16,229 bases of DNA from Acidimicrobiaceae bacterium (GTDB lineage: Bacteria > Actinomycetota > Acidimicrobiia > Acidimicrobiales > Palsa-688). Positions 6,980 through 12,680 of this stretch are shown here, piece after piece (positions within the stretch are counted from its first letter, which is position 1; each line of letters begins with the position of its first letter). The notes below the pieces were generated by a model. The model saw only the letters and a program-made list of their open reading frames with translations. It did not search any database and was not told where the DNA came from. The position numbers were made by a program, and so were the translations under genes. The DNA is taken from assembly GCA_003156795.1 (NCBI GenBank), contig PMHU01000136.1, forward strand, positions 1 through 16,229, read 5' to 3'.

Positions 6980-7543
6980 GTGAGAGTGGTGGCCGGCGTG
7001 GCGAAGGGTCGCATTCTTGGCGCCCCGGCCGGGCGGTCGACCCGGCCGACGAGCGATCGGGTGAGGGAGGCCATTTTCTCAATCCTCACGAGCATGCAGG
7101 CGGTCGAGGGTGCAGAGGTGCTCGACCTGTTCGCCGGCAGCGGAGCGCTTGGGATAGAAGCGCTATCCAGGGGAGCAGCGTCGGTCGCCTTCGTCGACTC
7201 GGACTCCTCGGCCCAAGAGGCGATCAAGGCCAACCTGGCGGTCGTCGGCGACCTGAAGGCCCGGGCGACGGTGGTAAGGGGTGACGCCCTCCGCTATTGC
7301 GCCCGCGCTCCCAAATTCGACGTCGTGCTGGCCGACCCGCCCTACGGCTTCGCGTCATGGCCGGCGCTCCTCGACTTGCTCATGTCCCGGACCGAGACCC
7401 TCGTCGCCGAGACGGGATCCGAGTGGAACCCTGGTCCTGCGTGGGAGACTGTGGTGGTGAAGAAATACGGCGGTACCGTGGTAACGGTCGCGCGGCCGAA
7501 TGCTCGTCCGACGGCCGTAGTGCGCCAAGAAGGTGAGATGTGA
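6980..7543 (+). CDS. rsmD: 16S rRNA (guanine(966)-N2)-methyltransferase RsmD
   Basis: RsmD uses S-adenosylmethionine to methylate N2 of G966 (E. coli numbering) in 16S rRNA of the small subunit. The 187-residue product opens MRVVAGVAKGRILGAPAGRSTRPTSDRVREAIFSIL, the standard N terminus. It has the SAM-binding VLDLFAGSGALGIEAL at 47-62 and the catalytic DPPY at 119-122. The GTG at 6980 is preferred over an in-frame ATG at 6959 because the longer form would overlap the start of the divergent zinc-ribbon gene and add residues the family lacks. No SD precedes it, but TACCTT (6966-6971) lies eight bases upstream. Its TGA overlaps the coaD GTG in a GTGA junction, so the two are translationally coupled. 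Confidence 0.94.
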   Translation: MRVVAGVAKGRILGAPAGRSTRPTSDRVREAIFSILTSMQAVEGAEVLDLFAGSGALGIEALSRGAASVAFVDSDSSAQEAIKANLAVVGDLKARATVVRGDALRYCARAPKFDVVLADPPYGFASWPALLDLLMSRTETLVAETGSEWNPGPAWETVVVKKYGGTVVTVARPNARPTAVVRQEGEM

Positions 7544-8022
7544 AGACCGCCTTGTTTCCGGGATCTTTCGATCCTTTTCACAACGGACATTTGGAGATCG
7601 TAGAGATCGCGTCGAAAGTCTTCGACCGGGTCGTCGTGGCGCCCATGCGCAATACCCAGAAAGGCGATCCGCTGTTCAACCTGGACGAACGCATGCGGAT
7701 GATCGCGGACTCGGTGGCCCATCTGCCCAATGTCACGCTGGCGTCATTTTCCAGCTTGGTCGTCGATCTGGCCACCGAGGTCGGTGCCGACGTCCTGATC
7801 AAGGGCCTGCGGGTGGCTTCAGATGCCGAAGCCGAGCTTCAGCAAGCCCAGATGAACCGGCGGGTGGCAGGGATCGAGACCGTCTTCATTCCGTCGTCGT
7901 CCGAGTTCTCGTTTATTGCCTCCAAGTACGTACGTGACTTCGCCCGCTACGGCGGGGCCGACAGGATCGGGGCGACCGTTCCCGCGCCCGTGCTCGTCAA
8001 GCTCAAGGAGAGGTTCACGTGA
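7540..8022 (+). CDS. coaD: Phosphopantetheine adenylyltransferase
   Basis: CoaD joins AMP from ATP to 4'-phosphopantetheine to make dephospho-CoA, the penultimate step of CoA synthesis. The 160-residue product has the family length. The nucleotidyltransferase motif is at the N terminus (PGSFDPFHNGH at 7-17, with H14 and H17 in the T/HxGH signature). LIKGLRVASDAEAELQQAQMNRRV follows in the middle, and the family's ISSTEFSF-like segment reads SSSEFSFIASKYVRDFARYGG near residue 130. The GTG start overlaps the rsmD stop by four bases and is preceded by GAAGGTGAG. The gene supplies the cofactor precursor used to modify the ACP encoded about 2.6 kb downstream. Confidence 0.97.
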   Translation: MKTALFPGSFDPFHNGHLEIVEIASKVFDRVVVAPMRNTQKGDPLFNLDERMRMIADSVAHLPNVTLASFSSLVVDLATEVGADVLIKGLRVASDAEAELQQAQMNRRVAGIETVFIPSSSEFSFIASKYVRDFARYGGADRIGATVPAPVLVKLKERFT

Positions 8023-8035
8023 GCGGAGCGCCGCA

Positions 8036-8608
8036 ATGACCGTCGCCGGTGAGACCCCGTCATCCCCCGAAACCGAGGAGCTCATCCGAAGGGTGACAGA
8101 GATCATCGACGGGACCCGGGCTCTTCCCCTGTCGTCGTCAGTGAAGCTGGACAATAAGGAAGAGGTTCTCGAGCTACTCGAGGAGGCCTGCCAACGGTTG
8201 CCGGAAGAGACCCGGCAGGCCCGCTGGCTCGTCAAGGAGCGGGACGAGTACCTGGCCAAGATGCAACGAGAGGGCGACGACATCGTGCAGGAGGCCCGCG
8301 TTCAAGCCGAGCGCATGGTCCAAAGGACCGAAATCGTCCGGGAAGCCCAACAGACGGCCCGCCGTACGGTGGAGGCGGCACGAGACGAAGCCCGCCGGCT
8401 GCGACTGGAGGCCGAGGACTACTGCGATCAAAAGCTGGCCGCCTTCGAGGTCGTCCTCGATCGCACCATCAAGACGGTGTCGGCCGGCCGGGAGAAGCTG
8501 TCGGTGACGCCACTTCCGATCTTCGACGGGCCTGACACCGACATAGCCGGAATCGACGCCGATGACTTCGGCGCAGAGGAGGCCTTTTTCGACCAGGATC
8601 GATCGTAG
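8036..8608 (+). CDS. SepIVA/DivIVA-like coiled-coil protein
   Basis: The 190-residue protein is predicted mostly helical. A conserved-looking head (about 12-75, with SSSVKLDNKEEVLELLEEACQRLPEET) leads into a long, charged coiled coil (about 75-155) rich in Ala, Glu and Arg (EARVQAERMVQRTEIVREAQ), then an acidic tail. It has no signal or membrane segment. Its place between coaD and the DUF177 gene equals that of mycobacterial SepIVA (Rv2927c), a DivIVA-domain protein needed for septation; similar proteins are often annotated as F0 ATP synthase subunit B-like because of the coiled coil. The ATG at 8036 is chosen because GGAG (8025-8028) is seven bases upstream; a longer frame from 7916 would run through coaD. 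The SepIVA assignment rests on position and architecture, so it is moderately sure. Confidence 0.7.
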   Translation: MTVAGETPSSPETEELIRRVTEIIDGTRALPLSSSVKLDNKEEVLELLEEACQRLPEETRQARWLVKERDEYLAKMQREGDDIVQEARVQAERMVQRTEIVREAQQTARRTVEAARDEARRLRLEAEDYCDQKLAAFEVVLDRTIKTVSAGREKLSVTPLPIFDGPDTDIAGIDADDFGAEEAFFDQDRS

Positions 8609-8631
8609 GCCACCAAGGTCGGGAGGCAGCA

Positions 8632-9186
8632 ATGACCGCCAACCCCTGGCTGGTTCCGATCACCACGATGCGGAGATCGATCGGAGCCAGAAGGCAGGAG
8701 GAACGGGTGGGACCGGTCGGCGAGCTACGCGTTGCTGAGAGCGTCGTTCCGGCCGGCGCCGTCGCCAAAGCCGATGCCATCCTCGACTCGGTCGACGGCG
8801 GCATCGAGGTCAGTGCCGTGGTCACGGCCCCCTGGATAGGCGAGTGCCGACGATGCCTCGTTTCGGTGGAGGGGGAGTTGCGTTGTGAAGTGCGCGAGGT
8901 CTACCGGCCTCGTCGGACGGAGGAAGGCTTCGACGACGACGACGATACGTACCGACTCCAACCCGACCACCTCGACTTGCAGCCCCTGGTGCGTGACGCC
9001 CTGTTGCTCGAATTGCCCATGGCGCCCCTTTGCCAAGAGGACTGTCTGGGTATCTGCACGACCTGTGGCGCCGACCGGAATACGGACGGCTGCGACTGCT
9101 CGATTGAAGTGCGAGATCCAGAGCGCGGTGCGTCGGATGTCCTACGTCGACACCCCGGCGATGCGCCCCGCGGCGCCACGACATAA
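8632..9186 (+). CDS. DUF177 / YceD family protein
   Basis: DUF177 (YceD) proteins are linked to 23S rRNA accumulation and are commonly encoded next to rpmF, as here. The 184-residue product shows the full signature: ECRRCL (C72, C75), the LDLQPLVRDALLLELPMAPLC core at about 114-134, and the cysteine-rich tail C134, C138, C142, C145, C154 and C156 (EDCLGICTTCGADRNTDGCDC). Residues 96-105 form an acidic run (EEGFDDDDDT). The last 25 or so residues after the cysteines are not conserved-looking. The ATG at 8632 has a strong SD, GGGAGG at 8621-8626. It lies 23 bp after the SepIVA-like gene, probably in the same operon. Confidence 0.93.
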   Translation: MTANPWLVPITTMRRSIGARRQEERVGPVGELRVAESVVPAGAVAKADAILDSVDGGIEVSAVVTAPWIGECRRCLVSVEGELRCEVREVYRPRRTEEGFDDDDDTYRLQPDHLDLQPLVRDALLLELPMAPLCQEDCLGICTTCGADRNTDGCDCSIEVRDPERGASDVLRRHPGDAPRGATT

Positions 9187-9322
9187 ACTGGCTCGGTCGC
9201 TGTACGGGGTCTTCCCTGGCACCGGCCGGCATCAAGGCCCCGCCTAAAGCGACATTTCGCCCTTCAGCGCCGCCCCTCGACCGACATCGAGGCCCGCTCC
9301 CCGACACAGAAAGCCCGTTTTC
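9187..9322. promoter_or_regulatory. rpmF leader with a small hairpin
   Basis: The 136 bp between the DUF177 gene and rpmF contain a perfect hairpin, CCTCGA-ccgaca-TCGAGG (9275-9292), 30 bases before the rpmF ATG. No clear SD precedes that ATG (the best is AGAAAG at about 9308-9313), and no convincing promoter was seen. The gap is larger than others in this run, so a leader with control over bL32 is conceivable but not demonstrated. Confidence 0.3.
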
Positions 9323-9502
9323 ATGGCCGTCCCGAAGAAGAAGACATCCAAGGCCAAGAGCCGAAGCCGCCGGGCCAGCGCATGGACCCTCGACGCGCCG
9401 GCCCGAAGCCTCTGTCCTCAATGCCACAACGCCAAGTTGCCGCACGTGGTCTGCCCGAATTGTGGATGGTACAAGGGGCGCCGGGCCGTCGACGTTGGCT
9501 GA
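9323..9502 (+). CDS. rpmF: 50S ribosomal protein bL32 (zinc-binding form)
   Basis: This 59-residue protein is bL32 of the large ribosomal subunit. It begins MAVPKKKTSKAKSRSRRASA, the hallmark basic N terminus, and has cysteines C31, C34, C44 and C47 (LCPQCHNAKLPHVVCPNCGWYKGR), the zinc-binding form. It sits directly after the DUF177 gene, a conserved pairing, and its last eight bases overlap the proposed plsX TTG start. The TGA is at 9500-9502. Length and sequence match the family throughout. Confidence 0.96.
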   Translation: MAVPKKKTSKAKSRSRRASAWTLDAPARSLCPQCHNAKLPHVVCPNCGWYKGRRAVDVG

Positions 9503-10505
9503 ATCCTCGGCGCCTCACCCAAGTCCCCTGCCCGTCGCAGTGGACGCCATGGGGGGTGACCGGGCGCCAGGTGAGATAGTGGCCGGAGCCCTCCGGGCCG
9601 CAGAGTCGGGGCTGCCGGTCGTGCTGGTTGGGGATCCCGAACGAATGGGGGATGCGGGTGGGTTGGAGGTCATCCCGGCTTCGGAGACCATCGAAATGCA
9701 CGAGGATCCGGCCCGGGCCGTGCGCACCAAGAAGGACTCCTCGCTGGTAAGGGCCGCCGAAGCCGTGCGCGACGGCAGGGCGTCGGCGATGGTGAGCGCC
9801 GGTAATACCGGGGCCACCATGGCCAGCGCCCTGTTTCGCATAGGCCGGATTCGGGGCGTGGGGCGCCCGGCCATCGCGACGGCGATACCGGTTCCCGGGA
9901 CCACTCCGACCGTCTTGCTCGACTCCGGCGCCAACGCCGAGTGCAGCGCAGCCTGGCTCCTGCAGTTCGCCCAGATGGGGGCGGCCTTCGCCCGCCAGCG
10001 GTTCGGTATTGCGGACCCGAGGGTCGGTCTCCTGTCCATCGGGGAGGAACCTGGCAAGGGAAGCCCGCTGGTCAAGGAGACCTACGCACTGCTCGATGCC
10101 GGCAAAGCGGGGCCGAGCGTGAGGTTCATCGGCAACGTCGAAGGCCGAGATGTCATGTCCGACGTGGTGGACGTGGTCGTAACCGATGGTTTTACGGGGA
10201 ACGTGGTGTTGAAGACCCTCGAAGGTTCCATGAAGTTCGCCTTGAACACCGTTCTGGCCGCCATGTCGTCGAGCGACGAAGCCAAGGCGGCATCCGAAGC
10301 GATCCTGCCCGCCTTGCTACCCCTCGTCGATGAACTGGATCCGGACACCTACGGCGGGGCCATGCTGCTGGGGGTCGACGGGGTCTGCATCATCAGCCAC
10401 GGATCGTCGTCGGCGAGGGCGATCTACAACGCGGTCGGCGTGGCCCACCACGCCGTCACCGAAGGCCTCGTCGAGCAGCTCAGGACGGCGATCTCGACCA
10501 ACTGA
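9495..10505 (+). CDS. plsX: Phosphate acyltransferase PlsX
   Basis: PlsX converts acyl-ACP and phosphate to acyl-phosphate, the acyl donor for PlsY in phospholipid synthesis; it is a peripheral membrane enzyme. The family signatures are present: AVDAMGGDRAPGEIV near the N terminus, SAGNTGATMASALFRIGRI, the GEEPGKGSPLVKE loop, GNVEGRDV, and VTDGFTGNVVLKTLEG. The frame is open upstream to an ATG at 9462, but that would add residues inside rpmF with no SD. TTG at 9495 gives 336 residues (family about 330-350) and overlaps the rpmF stop, suggesting translational coupling. No ATG or GTG exists nearer the conserved start except a GTG at 9540, which would cut the first strand. The start is therefore uncertain by a few residues; the function is not. 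acpP follows after 134-137 bp. Confidence 0.93.
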   Translation: MAESSAPHPSPLPVAVDAMGGDRAPGEIVAGALRAAESGLPVVLVGDPERMGDAGGLEVIPASETIEMHEDPARAVRTKKDSSLVRAAEAVRDGRASAMVSAGNTGATMASALFRIGRIRGVGRPAIATAIPVPGTTPTVLLDSGANAECSAAWLLQFAQMGAAFARQRFGIADPRVGLLSIGEEPGKGSPLVKETYALLDAGKAGPSVRFIGNVEGRDVMSDVVDVVVTDGFTGNVVLKTLEGSMKFALNTVLAAMSSSDEAKAASEAILPALLPLVDELDPDTYGGAMLLGVDGVCIISHGSSSARAIYNAVGVAHHAVTEGLVEQLRTAISTN

Positions 10506-10609
10506 GGCCGTTTGCACGCTTCGCGGTATCAATATCACGGAGAGTGGGCTAAACGGGCCGATCACCCCCTCATTCCGGGCTCGGAACCTGGTCGCGGGCT
10601 GGACAGCGA

Positions 10610-10637
10610 TATCATCTGGACCCAGTCAGATGAGGAG
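10610..10637 (+). promoter_or_regulatory. acpP promoter-like region with overlapping dyad and SD
   Basis: TATCAT (10610-10615) is a good -10 candidate. A dyad TCATCTG-N8-CAGATGA (10612-10633) overlaps it and is centred near the expected transcript start (about 10622). GAGGAG (10632-10637) is the SD for the GTG at 10643. The dyad looks like an operator site for a dimeric regulator of lipid synthesis, but no regulator gene is in the window and the match is to symmetry only. No convincing -35 was found. The preceding bases from the plsX stop (10506-10609) hold nothing else recognisable. Confidence 0.45.
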
Positions 10638-10642
10638 ATTTG

Positions 10643-10939
10643 GTGCCCGCTGAGACCCACGTCGAACGCAGCCCCCTGGATCGCCAGGAGGTATTCGAGT
10701 TGATCCAGGGGTGTCTGGCCGACATCTTGGAGATCAGCCCGGACACGATCACCGAAGGGGCGTCGTTCGGTGACGATCTCGGCGCCGACTCACTCGCCCT
10801 GATCGAATTGGTCGAGGCACTGGAGGAGGAGCTCTCGGAGCGGACCGTCGGGTTTCGCATCGACGACGAGGATCTCGAGGATCTGAAGACCGTTCGTGAC
10901 GCGGTCGACTACGTGGTGGCCAAGCTCGAGGCGAGCTGA
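10643..10939 (+). CDS. acpP: Acyl carrier protein
   Basis: The 98-residue acidic protein is a type II fatty-acid synthase acyl carrier protein. The phosphopantetheine attachment serine is S50 in GADSLALIELVEALEEEL, preceded by FGDDLGAD as usual. A non-conserved N-terminal extension of about 15 residues (MPAETHVERSPLDRQ) makes it longer than the typical 77-82. The GTG at 10643 is favoured over TTG 10640 because GAGGAG (10632-10637) is then five bases away rather than two. It follows plsX, which uses acyl-ACP. Downstream, rnc lies in the same reading frame just after the acpP TGA (10937-10939). Confidence 0.95.
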   Translation: MPAETHVERSPLDRQEVFELIQGCLADILEISPDTITEGASFGDDLGADSLALIELVEALEEELSERTVGFRIDDEDLEDLKTVRDAVDYVVAKLEAS

Positions 10940-10942
10940 GTC

Positions 10943-11743
10943 CTGGAGCGACGCCCGGCAGAAGACGACCCGACGCAGCCGAACGGACCGGGAACCGAGA
11001 AGTCGTCGACGAGGGACCAGCTCGCCACGCGGCTCGGTTGGGCGGTCAGAGACCAGTCCCTCCTGCTGCAAGCGCTTTGCCACCGTTCCTGGTGCGCCGA
11101 GAACCCCGGTACGAGCTCAAATGAACGACTCGAGTTCCTAGGCGATGCCGTCTTGGGACTGGTCGTCACGGACCACCTGTTCCGAACCTACCCGGAGATG
11201 CCCGAGGGGGAGCTGGCCAAAGTTCGCGCCTCGGTCGTCAACTCGGCGTCCCTCGCCGAGCTGGCGGCGGAGTTGGACGTGGGTTCCGGACTCATGTTGG
11301 GGAAGGGAGAGGATCAGTCGGGGGGCAGGGAGAAGCCGTCGATACTTGCTGACGCGGCTGAGGCCCTGATAGGTGCGGTCTATATCGACCGCGGCTGGTT
11401 GGCTGCGAACAAGATGGTGATGGCTCTGCTCGGAGAGCGCATCGAGGTGGCGTCGGCCGGACCGGGAGGCCAGGACTACAAGACCCGACTGCAGGAGCTG
11501 TGCGCCCGCCGGTTCGATCAGCTGCCGATCTACTCCTTGAAGGACGAGGGGCCCGACCACGCCAAAGCTTTCGAAGCCGTCGTCCACGTGCACGGACGAC
11601 CCGAGGGCTTCGGCCGCGGCAGGTCCAAGAAGCAAGCCGAGCAGGCCGCGGCCAAGGAAGCTTGGGAACGGCTGCGAGCCGACCTCGACGAAGTCCCTGG
11701 CCCGTCCGCCGGAGTCGGGCCGAGCGCACGAACGGGGGGCTAA
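10943..11743 (+). CDS. rnc: Ribonuclease III, apparently without a canonical start codon
   Basis: RNase III cuts double-stranded RNA, including rRNA precursors. The catalytic signature NERLEFLGDAVLGL has E61, E64 and D68 (numbered from CTG 10943), and the second acidic pair is D137 and E140 in DAAEALIGAVYIDRG. A dsRNA-binding domain follows (about 171-240, ending in GRGRSKKQAEQAAAKEAWERL). The homologous N terminus (STRDQLATRLGWAVRDQSLLLQALCHRS) lies well upstream of the first in-frame TTG (11153), which would remove catalytic residues. Between the acpP stop and 11153 the frame has no ATG, GTG or TTG. CTG 10943, three bases after the acpP stop, is the best near-cognate start and gives 266 residues. 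Translation may depend on termination-reinitiation at the acpP stop, or even on readthrough, since the two genes share a frame. Function firm, start uncertain. Confidence 0.9.
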   Translation: MERRPAEDDPTQPNGPGTEKSSTRDQLATRLGWAVRDQSLLLQALCHRSWCAENPGTSSNERLEFLGDAVLGLVVTDHLFRTYPEMPEGELAKVRASVVNSASLAELAAELDVGSGLMLGKGEDQSGGREKPSILADAAEALIGAVYIDRGWLAANKMVMALLGERIEVASAGPGGQDYKTRLQELCARRFDQLPIYSLKDEGPDHAKAFEAVVHVHGRPEGFGRGRSKKQAEQAAAKEAWERLRADLDEVPGPSAGVGPSARTGG

Positions 11744-11745
11744 GC

Positions 11746-12582
11746 GTGCCCGAACTTCCCGAGGTCGAGACCATCCGCCGTGACATCGACAAGGAGTTCG
11801 TCAACAAGAAGATCAAAAAGGTCGACGTCACCGGGGCCCGCTCGGTGCGGCGGCACCGGACCTCCAAGGACTTCGTGGCCAAGGTGGAAGGTCGCAAGCT
11901 CGTCGGTACCCGCCGTCGAGGGAAGTACTTGATACTCAAGCTGGACAACGGCGACGTGCTGGTGGCCCACCTTGGCATGAGCGGCCAGCTCCTCAGGGTC
12001 AACCCGAAGGAGCCGATCCACAAGCACACCCACGTCGTCCTGTACTTCGCCGGAGCCCCGCAGCTGAGATTCGTGGATCCCCGTACGTTCGGCGAGTTGT
12101 TCGTGACGACACCGGAGCGCCTCGAGCAGGAAGTACCGGAGCTGGCCCACCTGGGGTTCGACCCCCTCGACGACCAGATGGCTTGGACCCGTTTCGCCGA
12201 AATGCTCGTATCCCGCCACGCCAAGCTCAAGCCATTGCTGATGGACCAACGCTTCGTGGCAGGGATCGGAAACATGTACGCCGATGAGATCCTGTTTACC
12301 GCCGGGCTGCGCCCGGACCGAAGCTCTGACGAGCTCACTCCCCAAGAGATCCGCCGGTTGTTTCGGGCCATGATCGAAACGCTCCAGGAAGCCATCAAGC
12401 ACCGCGGCTCATCGCTGGCGGACGAGCAATACCGGGATCTGTTCGGGGACATCGGGGAGTTCCAGCACCTCCACAACGTGTACGACCGGGATGGGGCCCC
12501 TTGCCCGCGCTGCCGCAGCACCATCACCCGGGCCAAGGCCAACGGGAGGAGCAGCTTTTTCTGCCCCCGCTGCCAGATTTGA
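11746..12582 (+). CDS. mutM: Formamidopyrimidine-DNA glycosylase
   Basis: MutM (Fpg) removes 8-oxoguanine and formamidopyrimidines from DNA and nicks the abasic site. The 278 residues fit the family (about 270-290). After removal of the initiator Met the catalytic proline is P2, followed by E3 (PELPEVETIRRD). K60 in RRRGKYL matches the conserved lysine. The helix-two-turn-helix region contains DQRFVAGIGNMYADEILF, and the C-terminal zinc finger is C253, C256, C273 and C276 with R268 (GRSSFFCPRCQ). The GTG start lies two bases after the rnc stop, so the genes are co-transcribed and probably coupled. The MutM-smc order is usual in actinobacteria. Confidence 0.96.
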   Translation: MPELPEVETIRRDIDKEFVNKKIKKVDVTGARSVRRHRTSKDFVAKVEGRKLVGTRRRGKYLILKLDNGDVLVAHLGMSGQLLRVNPKEPIHKHTHVVLYFAGAPQLRFVDPRTFGELFVTTPERLEQEVPELAHLGFDPLDDQMAWTRFAEMLVSRHAKLKPLLMDQRFVAGIGNMYADEILFTAGLRPDRSSDELTPQEIRRLFRAMIETLQEAIKHRGSSLADEQYRDLFGDIGEFQHLHNVYDRDGAPCPRCRSTITRAKANGRSSFFCPRCQI

Positions 12583-12598
12583 CCGGGCCAGCACCCGG
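12583..12598 (+). terminator. Short hairpin after mutM, weak terminator candidate
   Basis: CCGGG-ccagca-CCCGG begins at the base after the mutM stop and is followed by AAATTCC. Five pairs with a six-base loop is weak, and there is no real T-tract; it may only mark the operon end before the smc promoter region. Confidence 0.3.
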
Positions 12599-12613
12599 AA
12601 ATTCCTCCGATCC

Positions 12614-12674
12614 ACCAATCTGGTTGTCTGAGCGGGCAGCGTTAAAGGGTGCAGACGCGTCCCACTAGATTGGT
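12614..12674 (+). promoter_or_regulatory. smc promoter region with spaced inverted repeat
   Basis: ACCAATCT (12614-12621) and AGATTGGT (12667-12674) are exact inverted copies 45 bases apart. The right copy contains TAGATT (12666-12671), a TANNNT -10 candidate nine bases before the smc GTG. A nested pair GTCTG (12626-12630) and CAGAC (12652-12656) lies between them. The smc start has no SD, so a leaderless or very short leader transcript is likely. The two arms could be paired operator sites or a long cruciform; this is inference from symmetry. Confidence 0.4.
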
Positions 12675-12680
12675 CCCGCC

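Noticed and set aside
10640..10642. TTG as the acpP start
   Set aside because: Only two bases would separate it from the GAGGAG; the next codon, GTG 10643, has normal spacing.
11153..11743. RNase III starting at TTG 11153
   Set aside because: It would begin within LEFLGDAVLG, deleting the N-terminal helices and the acidic residues of the catalytic signature, which are clearly encoded in the same open frame upstream.
11292..12542. 416-codon antisense frame over rnc and mutM
   Set aside because: Both sense genes are complete with catalytic residues, and the antisense product has no recognisable domain or SD-supported start.
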